Numbered from the stretch's first letter, positions 43,476 to 53,002 are shown. The stretch: 64,000 bases of DNA from JAAZBA01 sp964461815 (GCA_964461815.1 CAYWVF010000007.1:1-64000), one strand, 5' to 3'. The notes: generated by a model not told the origin, from the letters alone. Program-made: numbers and translations.

Positions 43476-43976
43476 TCAGTACATATATTTTGTATTCATA
43501 ATTGCTGAAGATGATGAATGAGCATGGCACAGTGCTATTGCCAATGCATCGGCAGCATCATCCGGCTTTGGTACTGCACTAAGACCAAGTATTGCACGTG
43601 TCAGCTCCATAACCTGCTGCTTTTCCGCTCTGCCGTACCCTACCACCGCCTGCTTTACCTGTAGAGGGGTGTATTCAAATATAGGTATATAGCGTTTAGC
43701 ACATGCAAGCACAATAACACCTCTTGCTTGACCGACCATTATCGCAGTCTTTGAGTTAGTGTTAAAAAACAATTCCTCTATTGCCACCGCATCTGGCTTT
43801 ATTATATCAAGAAGCTCATTAAGATCATCGTATATGCTGCATAGTCTTTCGTGCGGCGGAATATGTGCCGGAGTACGAATCGCACCGTATTTTATCAGCT
43901 TGGATTTTGAATTTGAATATTCGATAGCACCGAACCCAACGATCGCGTATCCCGGGTCTATACCAAGTATGACCAA
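43476..43976 (-). CDS. ruvC: Holliday junction resolvase RuvC
   Basis: 166 residues with an RNase H fold and the four acidic residues expected: LGIDPGYAIVGFG, AIEELFFNTNSKTAI and KPDDAADALAIALCH. It cuts Holliday junctions bound by RuvAB. The start is TTG 43976, which has TTGGAGG at 8-nt spacing. An in-frame TTG 15 bp upstream would overlap that ribosome site. First gene of the ruvCAB operon. Confidence 0.95.
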   Translation of the reverse strand: MVILGIDPGYAIVGFGAIEYSNSKSKLIKYGAIRTPAHIPPHERLCSIYDDLNELLDIIKPDAVAIEELFFNTNSKTAIMVGQARGVIVLACAKRYIPIFEYTPLQVKQAVVGYGRAEKQQVMELTRAILGLSAVPKPDDAADALAIALCHAHSSSSAIMNTKYMY

Positions 43977-44061
43977 AAAGATATCCTCCAATTAATTTGT
44001 CTTATATTATTTTATTATACATCGTTTTCGTCTCAAATTCAACAACAAATAAAAAAGAACA

Positions 44062-44090
44062 TTGACTAAAAAGATTTTTTATATTATTAT
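44062..44090 (+). promoter_or_regulatory. Promoter of the CCA nucleotidyltransferase gene
   Basis: TTGACT (44062-44067), 17-bp spacer, TATTAT (44085-44090), 62 bp before the ATG. Confidence 0.7.
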
Positions 44091-44151
44091 ATTTTATATA
44101 CAGTTTCTGAAAGGATAGTCGGTACTTGTATCAATACCGAGAAATTGCTTT

Positions 44152-45477
44152 ATGAATATCACATTGCCAAAGTATATATCGGAAATAATTGACAGACTTG
44201 AAAAAGCAGGATATGAAGCCTTTGCTGTTGGTGGATGTATACGTGACAGCATTATAGGACGTGAGCCTTCCGATTGGGATATAACAACATCTGCAACTCC
44301 CGAAGAAATGAAATCGGTTTTCGCCGATATGCGTACTATCGACACAGGAATAGCTCACGGTACTGTAACCGTCATCGTCGATAACCGTAATATTGAAATC
44401 ACAACATATCGAATAGACGGTGAATATCTCGATTCACGCAGACCTGAAAATGTTGAATTTACACGTTCGATACGTGAAGATCTCGCAAGACGTGATTTCA
44501 CTGTAAATGCTATGGCTTACAACGAAAGTCATGGCTTGATAGATTACTTTGGCGGTCAGGAGGACATCTCAAGGAAGAAGATACGTACAGTCGGAGATGC
44601 AACAACCAGATTTACGGAGGATGCGCTGCGAATACTCCGTGCGCTTCGTTTCTCTGCGGTTTTAGGGTTTGAGATCGACTGCGATACAGATGCAGCTTTA
44701 CGCAAGCTCAGTCACAAGCTTGAGCTCATATCGTCCGAACGCAAATACATTGAATTCACAAAGCTTATCTGCGGCAAGTACTGCGAAGATGTGCTCAGAT
44801 CACACAACGATGTTATCTCGAAAATAATACCCGAGCTTGAGCCCACTCTCGGCTTTGACCAAAAGCATCCTTATCAGCATCTCGATCTATGGGAGCACCT
44901 TTGCAAAACAGCTTCACTTGCCGAGAATGATGCTTCGATAAAGTATGCCGCTTTGCTTCATGACGTAGCAAAGCCGCTTTGCCAAAATATACAAAGCGGC
45001 GTAGCCTTTTATGATAAGCATGAGCTTCTTGGCACTGTTATTGCGGAATCCGTTATGAGTGGATTTAAAGCACCTGCAAAAATAATATTCGAAGTACAAA
45101 TGCTTGTAAAATATCATGAATATAAAATACTGCCGTATACATCCAATATCAAACACCTACTCAGGGAAGTTGGTCCGGAGCTTGTAGATAAGGTAATAAA
45201 GCTGAAAAGAGCCGATGTTCTTGCACAAAAGCCGGATTACACACACCGTACTGAAATGCTCGATTATTGCGAGGAAGAACTAAACAGAATAGTAATATCC
45301 GGAGAATGCTATAACAGATCTATGCTGGCGATAAACGGTGATGATGCTGCAAAAATAGGATTTAAAGGGACTAAAATCGGAGCGGCATTGGAAAAAATAC
45401 TGTGTGACGTTATAGACGAGCTCATTCCAAATGAGCGTTCCGAATTACTCGAAGCACTTCAAGCGTTGAAAAATTGA
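44152..45477 (+). CDS. cca: CCA tRNA nucleotidyltransferase with HD domain
   Basis: 441 residues. The class II nucleotidyltransferase head has FAVGGCIRDSIIGREPSDWD with the metal pair DWD, the ERDFTVNAMA-type motif seen here as ARRDFTVNAMAY, and an LRALRFSAVLGF arm. An HD-type domain follows (HLCKTASLAENDASIKYAAL then LHDVAKP), as in many Firmicutes. It adds or repairs the 3' CCA of tRNAs, or may be a poly(A)-type relative. The ATG lacks a strong ribosome site. Its last 56 bp overlap the 3' end of the convergent DUF4173 gene. Confidence 0.9.
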   Translation: MNITLPKYISEIIDRLEKAGYEAFAVGGCIRDSIIGREPSDWDITTSATPEEMKSVFADMRTIDTGIAHGTVTVIVDNRNIEITTYRIDGEYLDSRRPENVEFTRSIREDLARRDFTVNAMAYNESHGLIDYFGGQEDISRKKIRTVGDATTRFTEDALRILRALRFSAVLGFEIDCDTDAALRKLSHKLELISSERKYIEFTKLICGKYCEDVLRSHNDVISKIIPELEPTLGFDQKHPYQHLDLWEHLCKTASLAENDASIKYAALLHDVAKPLCQNIQSGVAFYDKHELLGTVIAESVMSGFKAPAKIIFEVQMLVKYHEYKILPYTSNIKHLLREVGPELVDKVIKLKRADVLAQKPDYTHRTEMLDYCEEELNRIVISGECYNRSMLAINGDDAAKIGFKGTKIGAALEKILCDVIDELIPNERSELLEALQALKN

Positions 45478-46915
45478 AGCCGGTCAAAGTCAACCCATTA
45501 TCCTCTATAAGCTCTGCTTTTTGTTCATAACTAATAAGTGCCGAATAATGATCGCTCCCTGTAGAATTGTTTACATATTCCAAAACATAAGGCAAAGTTG
45601 AGTCTGACATATTTAATAGCATTTCATAATCGAAATTCGGAAGGCATCCGTTTTCGTATGCATTCAAATTATATGCAGCCGTGAGCCTATCTACATCGAT
45701 ATATGACGATGCTATTATCATTACGCTTAGGATGATCGATGTATATTTTACTATATCAAATTTTTTTCGAATATTTTTTATCAGTATCAATATGAACACG
45801 ATCCCCAATGACAGCATAAAGATCGTCGTGTACGTGCGCTTAACGCTTAGTCCGTAGTATGCGATATACATAAACATTTTCGCAATAGCAGTTGATATCA
45901 TGATAAAAGATACAGCGCATATAAAGATATTTATTAGCTTATAAAGCATTTTTGCATACGATGCTTCTGCTTTTGCAAATACGTTTAGAGCTATGAGAAG
46001 TATTATGTTTATAACAGATATCGCACATAGCTCAAAGAATCCTCGCCTTGCATATTCAGCATATGTAAAGCTATTCGGAAGCAGCCCGGAAAATGGTGAG
46101 AAAAGATAAGCTCCCTGTGATACTATGTATAAAATATACAGAATAACTATAGGAATAAATACTGCAAGAGTAAATGTAGTTGGTATAAGCTTAAATTTAT
46201 CCGCTCCTATAGGCTTGACAAGATCACAGTTTCTACCAACTCGCCCACCGTATAACATGCCGTATACTATCATTGCAAACGGTATTCCCAGTAATAGATA
46301 TATTACGTGAAGTGAAGCCTTGTTTAAAACGGCATCCGATATGATATTGCTCATATTCTCAAATGCAGCATCGGCAGAGATCAGTAAAGCTGCCAATACG
46401 GATACTATGACTGCGGAGATCAGCAGTCCGCAAATCACTGTGATAATTGTCTTTCCTTTGCTGCGCTTTGTCGCTGCACTTATTGCATGAGCACTGCAAT
46501 TCATATTAGCTATAGGCCACGTAACACATGAATTAAATAAATCCGATAGAATACTTCCTTTTTTCAGTCCAAGTATCGAAAAGATATGATATGCGGTAAA
46601 CAAAACAGTAAAAATCAAATAAACAGCTCTAAACGATGTAAAATCATACAGAATAAACGGTATATTTAATAAAACAACACACAAAGATATCCATTTTGCA
46701 CTCATATCAGCTTTTATTCTTGCTGTGTGTACATACCAAAATACAGCTGAATATGCACATAACTCAAACAACACTACCCCTAAAGAAAGATTTCCAAACA
46801 ATACCAAAACCTGAAACAGATAGCCTATCAGCAGCGAAACAGGTATGAGCATAAGATCAGCCTTTTGAAATTCATAGTTAAATACGGTAACTTTTTCATT
46901 CGTTGCATTATCCAT
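45422..46915 (-). CDS. DUF4173 multi-pass membrane protein
   Basis: 497 residues with about twelve hydrophobic helices and the DUF4153/DUF4173 features NCSAHAISAATKRSKGK, RRGFFELCAISVINIILLIA and SYAKMLYKLINIFICAVSFI, then a soluble tail after residue 410 (YNLNAYENGCLPNFDYEMLL). Function unknown. AAAAGGAGGAG precedes the ATG. Its stop lies inside the convergent CCA gene, giving a 56-bp antisense overlap, so the C-terminal tail could be a recent extension by loss of an earlier stop. Confidence 0.85.
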   Translation of the reverse strand: MDNATNEKVTVFNYEFQKADLMLIPVSLLIGYLFQVLVLFGNLSLGVVLFELCAYSAVFWYVHTARIKADMSAKWISLCVVLLNIPFILYDFTSFRAVYLIFTVLFTAYHIFSILGLKKGSILSDLFNSCVTWPIANMNCSAHAISAATKRSKGKTIITVICGLLISAVIVSVLAALLISADAAFENMSNIISDAVLNKASLHVIYLLLGIPFAMIVYGMLYGGRVGRNCDLVKPIGADKFKLIPTTFTLAVFIPIVILYILYIVSQGAYLFSPFSGLLPNSFTYAEYARRGFFELCAISVINIILLIALNVFAKAEASYAKMLYKLINIFICAVSFIMISTAIAKMFMYIAYYGLSVKRTYTTIFMLSLGIVFILILIKNIRKKFDIVKYTSIILSVMIIASSYIDVDRLTAAYNLNAYENGCLPNFDYEMLLNMSDSTLPYVLEYVNNSTGSDHYSALISYEQKAELIEDNGLTLTGFNFSTLEVLRVIRNAHLE

Positions 46916-46943
46916 TTTATCTCCTCCTTTTTCTTACAAACGA

Positions 46944-46972
46944 ATAATATCACATCTAGTAACTAATGTCAA
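46944..46972 (-). promoter_or_regulatory. Promoter of the DUF4173 gene
   Basis: Minus-strand TTGACA (46967-46972), 17-bp spacer, TATTAT (46944-46949), 28 bp before the ATG. Confidence 0.85.
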
Positions 46973-47048
46973 TATGTTTTTATCGAAAAACAATATATTA
47001 TTTCTGTTGTACGTGATTTACATGTTCATTTGCAGCAAGAAAAAATTA

Positions 47049-47077
47049 TTGACTTGTTTTTTGCAATATGATATAAT
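47049..47077 (+). promoter_or_regulatory. Promoter of the ASRT-like/MFS pair
   Basis: TTGACT (47049-47054), 17-bp spacer, TATAAT (47072-47077). Just downstream, GGTAACGTTTTC (47089-47100) resembles the CG-centred half sites of LacI-family operators and overlaps the expected start of transcription; the operator role is inference. Confidence 0.8.
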
Positions 47078-47132
47078 AATAGCAGTGTGGTAACGTTTTC
47101 TTACACTTTTTTCGAATACAGGAGTTGATAAT

Positions 47133-47519
47133 ATGAGTCTTAAGCAGATCGAAAGCAACAACGATAAAAGGATATGGTATATCCCGGATTGTGAAATGCC
47201 TCCGGCAGGTAACGAGGATATAATCGGACATGAATCTGTTATTATACTCAATCCATGTACCGAGGATGCACATATTAGAATAACGCTTTATTTCGCAGAT
47301 GCTGATCCGATACGTGATATAGATGTTACAGTAGGAGCAGAAAGAGTTCGTTGCCTCAGAACCTACAATAAGGATGATTTTGGAGGACATACTATACCCC
47401 TTGAGGTTCAGTATGCAATGAAGCTTGAAAGCGATATGCCTGTTGTTGTGCAATATGGAAGACTTGATGTAAGACAGCCGAACATGGCATTTTATACGAC
47501 ACTCGGATGTAATATGTAA
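47133..47519 (+). CDS. Sensory-rhodopsin-transducer (ASRT) superfamily protein
   Basis: 128-residue all-beta protein matching the Anabaena sensory rhodopsin transducer family: RIWYIPDCEMPP, IGHESVIILNPCTEDAHIRI, TLYFADADPIRD, VTVGAERVRCLR, IPLEVQYAMKLESDMPVVVQ, YGRLDVRQPNMAFYTTLG. Comparative work on this superfamily proposed that it is a small-molecule, probably sugar, binding domain, and most bacteria that carry it have no rhodopsin. The gene lies 34 bp upstream of an MFS transporter in the same transcription unit, which suggests a role in sensing or handling that transporter's substrate. ACAGGAG precedes the ATG. Confidence 0.85.
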   Translation: MSLKQIESNNDKRIWYIPDCEMPPAGNEDIIGHESVIILNPCTEDAHIRITLYFADADPIRDIDVTVGAERVRCLRTYNKDDFGGHTIPLEVQYAMKLESDMPVVVQYGRLDVRQPNMAFYTTLGCNM

Positions 47520-47553
47520 TTCTTAGTCAATTTTATATTTTATTGGAGGAAAT

Positions 47554-48702
47554 GTGAATAAATTGAACAGTAAACGGCTTAACGCAATGTGCTATTTTTC
47601 GCTGGCTGCGTTAGGCTTGTATTTATCGGCTTATCAGAACGTACTTCCAGACATAACAAGCGAATATTCCTTTGACGGCTTTGCATCCGGACTTATCGTG
47701 TCAGTGCATTTCATTGCATCGTTTTTGTTTCCGTTTTTGATCGGCCCTATTTCAGACAAAAAAGGCAGAAAGCCGGTGCTAGTGCTCTGCTTTCTGCTGA
47801 TATTGCTAAGTTTATTTTTGGTAATTATAAGTAATAATGTATATTTATTTATACTATCCATATTTATTATCGGAGGCTCATACAGTGTTATCGAGGGCAG
47901 CATGTCAAGTCTTTTGTCCGAAGTTAATCCCGGGCAAGAGGGAAAGGTCATGAATATATCTCAGATGTATTTCTGTGCAGGTGCTGTTGTCGGGCCTATA
48001 CTCGGAATGGTAATTAACAGTATTTACGATAATTGGAGAAGTATATACGTGTTTGTCATTCTCGTATTTGTACTTTGTTTGAGCTTTCTTATTTTTTCAA
48101 AGCTTCCCAATGCAGCGGAGAAATGTGATAAAAACGAAGCATCTATCGGTAAGATAATACGAAATAAGTACTTTATAATTCTTCTTGCAGCAATGTTTTT
48201 ATATATTTCCATTGAGGAAGGCACTGCATTCTGGATCGGTGAATTTGTAGACAAAACCATGTCCGGTGCTATATCATCTTCGCTTTATCTTTCGGTATAT
48301 TGGCTTGGTATGGCATTAGGCAGATTGTGTGCAAGCATTTACAAGGGCAGCGCATCAAGATTTTCAAGTATAATGCTTGCATTATCGGTCGTTTTCTTCG
48401 GTTTCCTTTTATTATCTGCAAGTCCTGCTTCTGTACTTATCGGATTTTTCTTCGTTGGGTTCGGATTTGCACCGGTATGGCCACTCATAATGACATTGTC
48501 AACCACATCATTTCCTGATATGCCGGATACATCTGCCGGTGGAGTAATGTCGGCAGGATCTGTAGGGGCTGCAATATCGCCTATGATCCTTGGTGCATGC
48601 ACAGAAATGTTCAGCATAAAGGGTGCCTTTATACTACTACTTGCTTTTCTGATTTCGTTATTCTTTGTTCAGCTATTTCTTGTGCGAAAAAGAAGAAGCT
48701 GA
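47554..48702 (+). CDS. MFS transporter
   Basis: 382 residues with twelve predicted helices and the MFS loop GPISDKKGRKPVL between helices 2 and 3. Helix 1 begins CYFSLAALGLYLSAYQNVLP, and PNSASIYKG-like positive loops follow the inside rule. Sugar and drug transporters share this pattern, so the substrate is open. The pairing with a probable sugar-binding ASRT protein favours a sugar or sugar-like solute. The start is GTG, only 4 nt after GGAGG; an in-frame TTG 9 bp later is an alternative. Confidence 0.88.
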   Translation: MNKLNSKRLNAMCYFSLAALGLYLSAYQNVLPDITSEYSFDGFASGLIVSVHFIASFLFPFLIGPISDKKGRKPVLVLCFLLILLSLFLVIISNNVYLFILSIFIIGGSYSVIEGSMSSLLSEVNPGQEGKVMNISQMYFCAGAVVGPILGMVINSIYDNWRSIYVFVILVFVLCLSFLIFSKLPNAAEKCDKNEASIGKIIRNKYFIILLAAMFLYISIEEGTAFWIGEFVDKTMSGAISSSLYLSVYWLGMALGRLCASIYKGSASRFSSIMLALSVVFFGFLLLSASPASVLIGFFFVGFGFAPVWPLIMTLSTTSFPDMPDTSAGGVMSAGSVGAAISPMILGACTEMFSIKGAFILLLAFLISLFFVQLFLVRKRRS

Positions 48703-48733
48703 CATCTTATGAAAATGATTCTATAATTAAAAC

Positions 48734-48765
48734 GAACCTCCGATGGTAATATTCATCGGAGGTTC
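48734..48765. terminator. Bidirectional terminator
   Basis: Perfect 12-bp GC-rich stem (48734-48745 with 48754-48765) between the convergent MFS and GH20-like genes. Confidence 0.88.
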
Positions 48766-48784
48766 ATTTAATATCATGTGAATT

Positions 48785-51001
48785 TTATCTGAGAGCCCAG
48801 AAAGCTTCAGATGCAAAATGCGTATTGTCGGTGAAATCAAGCTTAATATCTTCACACGGTGTATTTGCAAGATAAGCTTCAAGATCTGCAAAGTACTGCA
48901 TGAATATGGAATGATTTCTCATATGACTAGCCTTAAGGAACTCTTCCTTTGTATCCTCAAAGAGGAGCATAAGTGCAAGTCTTGCATCCTTACGAGCCTT
49001 TGCCATTGACTGGATCTTTTTCTTTGTGCAGCAGCATTTTGTCTGCATAAATTCTTTTGCAAGCTTATCCATCTCTGCAAGTGCAATATAGTCGTCAGCC
49101 AATGTATAGTAGTTCGTTGCTTCATATTTAAATCTTTTAGCAATTTTTGCATTTCCATCGGCATCCTTAGACAGTGAATCGAATATTTCGGAAGCCTCCT
49201 TTGCAAGCGTTGCTATCTGCTTGATGTTGTTCATCTTATCTTCATCGTAAATAAGACGTTCAACAGCCTCACCCGGGAACTTTCTCGGATACGCTTTGTC
49301 CTTATTAACGTAGCTGTAGAAATAGTAAGACATCTGGCTTAAAAGGAGACTGTATCTGTTTACTGTTGCATCATTTGTAGTATATGAGCTCAGATCGAAC
49401 AGATCAAATGCTCTCTTAGCTTCGCTGTATCTCTTTGGGAAGTTGAGCTTGACATATCTGGATTTTTCATCCTCGATAGAGCCTGCACCTTCAAAGTTCC
49501 ATGCAAAGTCAGCCTGTGCTCTGTGGTTTCTGTCATAGGATTCATCCCATGCAGAATAAGAACGCATACCCTCTACATTTTCTTCATTTGCCATTTTTGC
49601 AAGGAGGTAGATGTTCTTAAGAGGATTGGATATAACTGTCCAGTGATAATAGCCATTCCACGGCTTAACTGTACGTCTGATACCGAGATCCGGACGTGTT
49701 GTCTGGAACATAAGGCTTTCCTGATAATCATTGTATGTCCACCAGTCTATGCAAACTACATCAAGAAGGTCGTTGTCACGAAGCAGCTTCATCATGTTAT
49801 CTGTGTTATTTCCAAGCATATAGCTTGTTTCATGTCCCCAATCCTTTTCGATAAGCATATCGTGGTACATGTAGATGTTTGTCATGCCTTTTGACTTGAG
49901 GTGCTTAAAGATCTTGATCGCATGATCCATAAAGCGCTGACCTCTGTCCTTTTTAGCACACTCGGGGCACTTACACCATGGAGAACGATTACGATATATA
50001 TCTTCTGCATTCTGTGCTATTCCGTCGCCAACTTCATCAAGACCTACGTCAAATGAAGTTATTCCGTTTGGCTTCAAATACCTGTCGATTATTTCATCAT
50101 ATATATCAAACAGCATCTCATATGTCTTCGGGTTGGATGTGCAGAAGCCTGTCAATGACGGCTCACCGTTTTCATCCTTAGCCGATACTTCCGGATACAT
50201 ATTCGGAATAAGAGTATTGTGACCATATGAGTTAAACATCGGGCAAACCTCTACGCCCTTTGTTTTACCGTAAGCTATGAGCTCTGCAAAGAAGTCCTTC
50301 TCTACCATCGGAGGAAGCTTCTTGAAGTTGACCCATTCGTCATTCTTCGGAGAATAATATTTACCATAAACAGGAGCCTGGAGCTTTGGATACTTCTTTA
50401 TAGGTACATAAAGATATTCCGATACCTTGCCATCATACTGTACACACCAGCAACCGTATACGGATACTGCGAGATGATTCTGCTTCATCTCTTCCATATG
50501 GTCTATTACATGCTTCCAGTCTTCAAGTTCCATCAGGTTGGAGCCGTATCTTGTCTCCATGAAGTGGCCTCTTGTCTTAAGATCCGGATAGTCAACCATT
50601 TCAAATGCAGGAAGTGCAAGTTTGCCCTCTTCAACTACGAGCATCTGGAGCAACGTAGTTACTGCATAGTAAAGACCTGCACAACCATAGCCTGTAAGTG
50701 TTATAACATTATCAAAAGCCTTGATTGCATATCCCTGATCTGCGTTTTTCATGCCTTCCGGAGCATCGGCAAGGCTAAGTACGATCTTTACATCGCCTTT
50801 TGCACAGCATGGGCAAACATTGATCTTTTTTGCAAGCTTATCCTTTAATTTCTTTACTGCATTTGCAGAAAGCTCACAACCCTCGGTAATATTTGCTTCA
50901 ATGCTGTAATTAGCTCTACCGGGTACGCCTATCAATATTTCCTTACCATCCAAGTAACTGAACTTTTGAGGAACAGGTGAAATACGGTCTAATATGCACA
51001 T
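48785..51001 (-). CDS. GH20-like glycoside hydrolase (third copy), with GH20b domain
   Basis: 738 residues, no signal peptide. The N-terminal GH20b-type domain (about 15-135) contains LTGYGCAGLYYAVTTLLQML. A TIM barrel follows with DLKTRGHFMETRYGSN, EVCPMFNSYGHNTL and the catalytic pair Asp322-Glu323 in FDVGLDEVGDG. A Cys-rich WCKCPECAKKDRG lies near 342-354, a layout also seen in GH84/GH20-type enzymes. The last 200 residues are helical. It is distant from the two shorter GH20-like enzymes in this window and probably differs in substrate. It is monocistronic with its own promoter. Confidence 0.78.
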   Translation of the reverse strand: MCILDRISPVPQKFSYLDGKEILIGVPGRANYSIEANITEGCELSANAVKKLKDKLAKKINVCPCCAKGDVKIVLSLADAPEGMKNADQGYAIKAFDNVITLTGYGCAGLYYAVTTLLQMLVVEEGKLALPAFEMVDYPDLKTRGHFMETRYGSNLMELEDWKHVIDHMEEMKQNHLAVSVYGCWCVQYDGKVSEYLYVPIKKYPKLQAPVYGKYYSPKNDEWVNFKKLPPMVEKDFFAELIAYGKTKGVEVCPMFNSYGHNTLIPNMYPEVSAKDENGEPSLTGFCTSNPKTYEMLFDIYDEIIDRYLKPNGITSFDVGLDEVGDGIAQNAEDIYRNRSPWCKCPECAKKDRGQRFMDHAIKIFKHLKSKGMTNIYMYHDMLIEKDWGHETSYMLGNNTDNMMKLLRDNDLLDVVCIDWWTYNDYQESLMFQTTRPDLGIRRTVKPWNGYYHWTVISNPLKNIYLLAKMANEENVEGMRSYSAWDESYDRNHRAQADFAWNFEGAGSIEDEKSRYVKLNFPKRYSEAKRAFDLFDLSSYTTNDATVNRYSLLLSQMSYYFYSYVNKDKAYPRKFPGEAVERLIYDEDKMNNIKQIATLAKEASEIFDSLSKDADGNAKIAKRFKYEATNYYTLADDYIALAEMDKLAKEFMQTKCCCTKKKIQSMAKARKDARLALMLLFEDTKEEFLKASHMRNHSIFMQYFADLEAYLANTPCEDIKLDFTDNTHFASEAFWALR

Positions 51002-51056
51002 AAGCCATTCTCCTTTTTTCTCTGTAAAATTTATAGATTTTGTATTCTATATTTCG

Positions 51057-51085
51057 ATTATATCATTCATCTTATACAATTACAA
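51057..51085 (-). promoter_or_regulatory. Promoter of the third GH20-like gene
   Basis: Minus-strand TTGTAA (51080-51085), 17-bp spacer, TATAAT (51057-51062), 55 bp before the start. Confidence 0.65.
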
Positions 51086-51155
51086 CAAAAAAGAATAGGA
51101 CGATATTCAGATTGGATGTGCAAATATTATCTGTGAAAGAGCGTCAAAAACACGC

Positions 51156-52859
51156 TCAATTTTGCTTTTTTAGCTTATCGATAAGTGCTATTATCATATC
51201 GGTACGTCTAAGAGGTATCATAAAATAAAATCCATCGCAGTAAGGCATACATTTTTTCATTACTTTGTACGAGAAATTCACGGAAGCTTCTCTTGCCGGA
51301 CTGCCCTTTAAGTTTTTCATACTTTCTATAAGCTCAGCAGGTATTGTTACGCCGACGACCTCATTGTTCAGAAAAACAGCATTTTTATAACTCGCTACAG
51401 GCATTATCCCGGCAAGTATATAACCATTTAACCTTTCTCTTGCTTTTTTTAAGTTGTTTATCGACTCATCCGTATATATCGTTTGAGTCATAAAATATTT
51501 TGCACCGCATTGCTCTTTTTTTACAGCACGCTCTAGCTCTGCATTGAAATTCACCGCATTCACATTTATAGCACCACCGCAGAAATATCCACCTATCTCA
51601 TTTATCATAGATATGAGATTATATGAGTTCATAGCGAATACACCTTTTTTACCGCTGCGCTCCGATGATGATATAGGATCACCTGTGATCGCAAATATAT
51701 TTGTTATATCCTCGATAGATGCCGCTATCAATGAGCCTTTTATTGCTATATCATTTCTGTCTCGACATGTTATATGAGGCATTACATCAATACTCACCTC
51801 ACGTTTAATCTTTGCAGCCATCATTATGCTGTCGGCACGTGTTCTTGAAAGCGGAGAGTCGGAAATAGTTATAACATCTGCACCTGAATGCTTTAGCATC
51901 ATAGCCTCTCGTATCATATCCGCACTGTTTTTGTCTACAGGAGACTCAACCTCTACCGCTATCACCTTTTTCCCTGCTCTAAGCTTCTCTTCCAATAAGC
52001 TATGGCTTTCTTCGGCTGTATTCTTCACGCTTTCCGATGCTTCGTGTATATTATATTCAAGCTTTTTTATCTTTTCTTTTGCAAGTCTTATATGGTTTGG
52101 AGTCGTTCCGCAGCAGCCTCCTATGATCCCTACTCCAAGCTTTGTGATTTCGCATATTTTATCCGAATAATATTCCGCATTATCTCTGTAAACGGTACGT
52201 CCTCCGATCGATGACGGATATCCGGAGTTTGGCATTGCACTTAATTTTTCAGCAGGGAATCCTGCTTCGGATAAAAGCTTTTTCATATGTCCTGCACCGC
52301 ATATGCAGTTAAGACCCGAAGCATCAGCGATTTTCAGTGCTTTGGAAATAAGATTTTTATAGTAATATCCCTTTTGTGTATATCCGTCAAGCGATACAGC
52401 AAATGAGATCACTATAAACGAATCTGGGATCGTTTCCTTTATGTACTTTACGGCAGGAAGTACCATGTCAGAATCGCTGAGCGTTTCAAAAATGAATCGC
52501 TTTGCACCACATTTTATAAAAATATCTGCAAGCTCGATATAGTCATCCGCTGATTCAGCCTGAGAAATATATCCTATATCGGCAAAAACGTCTGCATCAT
52601 AGCCTTCACAGGCTTTTGATGCAATATTCCAGCCGCTTTCTATCAATATCTTCCTGTACTCGTATTCCGGGAATTCATATTTATTTACACCGTAGGTATT
52701 TGTTTTTAATGCAGTAGCTCCTGCCTCCAAATACTCTCTATGTATTTTAAATACGCTTTCCGGCATACTTATATTTGCTTCTTCACATTTTATTTCCGGG
52801 GAAACGGTCTTGTAAAAATATGTTCCGAATGCTCCGTCAAAAAAATATTTTAATTCCAT
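51156..52859 (-). CDS. Bifunctional homocysteine S-methyltransferase / methylenetetrahydrofolate reductase
   Basis: 567 residues, similar in layout to B. subtilis YitJ. The N-terminal zinc-dependent methyltransferase domain (to about 285) has FFDGAFGTYFY, a Cys in LNCICGAGHMKKL and the paired Cys in GIIGGCCGTTPNHIRLAK. The C-terminal flavin-containing reductase (from about 310) has IAVEVESPVD, HITCRDRNDIA and FAITGDPISSSERSGKKGVF. Together they reduce methylene-THF and methylate homocysteine to methionine. ATG 52859 is used rather than the TTG 18 bp upstream, because GAAGGG lies between them. It follows a terminator/promoter overlap. Confidence 0.9.
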   Translation of the reverse strand: MELKYFFDGAFGTYFYKTVSPEIKCEEANISMPESVFKIHREYLEAGATALKTNTYGVNKYEFPEYEYRKILIESGWNIASKACEGYDADVFADIGYISQAESADDYIELADIFIKCGAKRFIFETLSDSDMVLPAVKYIKETIPDSFIVISFAVSLDGYTQKGYYYKNLISKALKIADASGLNCICGAGHMKKLLSEAGFPAEKLSAMPNSGYPSSIGGRTVYRDNAEYYSDKICEITKLGVGIIGGCCGTTPNHIRLAKEKIKKLEYNIHEASESVKNTAEESHSLLEEKLRAGKKVIAVEVESPVDKNSADMIREAMMLKHSGADVITISDSPLSRTRADSIMMAAKIKREVSIDVMPHITCRDRNDIAIKGSLIAASIEDITNIFAITGDPISSSERSGKKGVFAMNSYNLISMINEIGGYFCGGAINVNAVNFNAELERAVKKEQCGAKYFMTQTIYTDESINNLKKARERLNGYILAGIMPVASYKNAVFLNNEVVGVTIPAELIESMKNLKGSPAREASVNFSYKVMKKCMPYCDGFYFMIPLRRTDMIIALIDKLKKQN

Positions 52860-52898
52860 CTGATATTGTCCCTTCAATAACTCACTTTTATATATAAT

Positions 52899-52927
52899 AT
52901 TATAGTATAGAAAAACCGCAAAGTAAA
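52899..52927 (-). promoter_or_regulatory. Promoter of the methionine/folate gene
   Basis: Minus-strand TTTACT (52922-52927), 17-bp spacer, TATAAT (52899-52904). The -35 box lies in the loop of the hairpin at 52918-52933. Confidence 0.7.
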
Positions 52928-52933
52928 GCGGCT
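52918..52933 (-). terminator. Small terminator-like hairpin overlapping a promoter
   Basis: CCGC/GCGG stem extended by AAA/TTT-type pairing and followed by TTTTT on the minus strand; second in line behind the larger hairpin at 52968-53002. Confidence 0.55.
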
Positions 52934-52967
52934 TATTTTAAATTCATCTAATGATCGAAAAAAATCA

Positions 52968-53002
52968 AGGCTTGTTACTCGCTTTTGCAGGTAACAAGCC
53001 TT
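52968..53002 (-). terminator. Terminator of the LacI-controlled catabolic operon
   Basis: Arms AGGCTTGTTAC (52969-52979) and GTAACAAGCCT enclose a short loop. It lies about 50 bp past the stop of the beta-helix pseudogene. Confidence 0.8.

Noticed and set aside
47133..47519. Light sensing implied by the sensory-rhodopsin-transducer family name
   Set aside because: No rhodopsin or retinal gene is present, and most family members occur without one.
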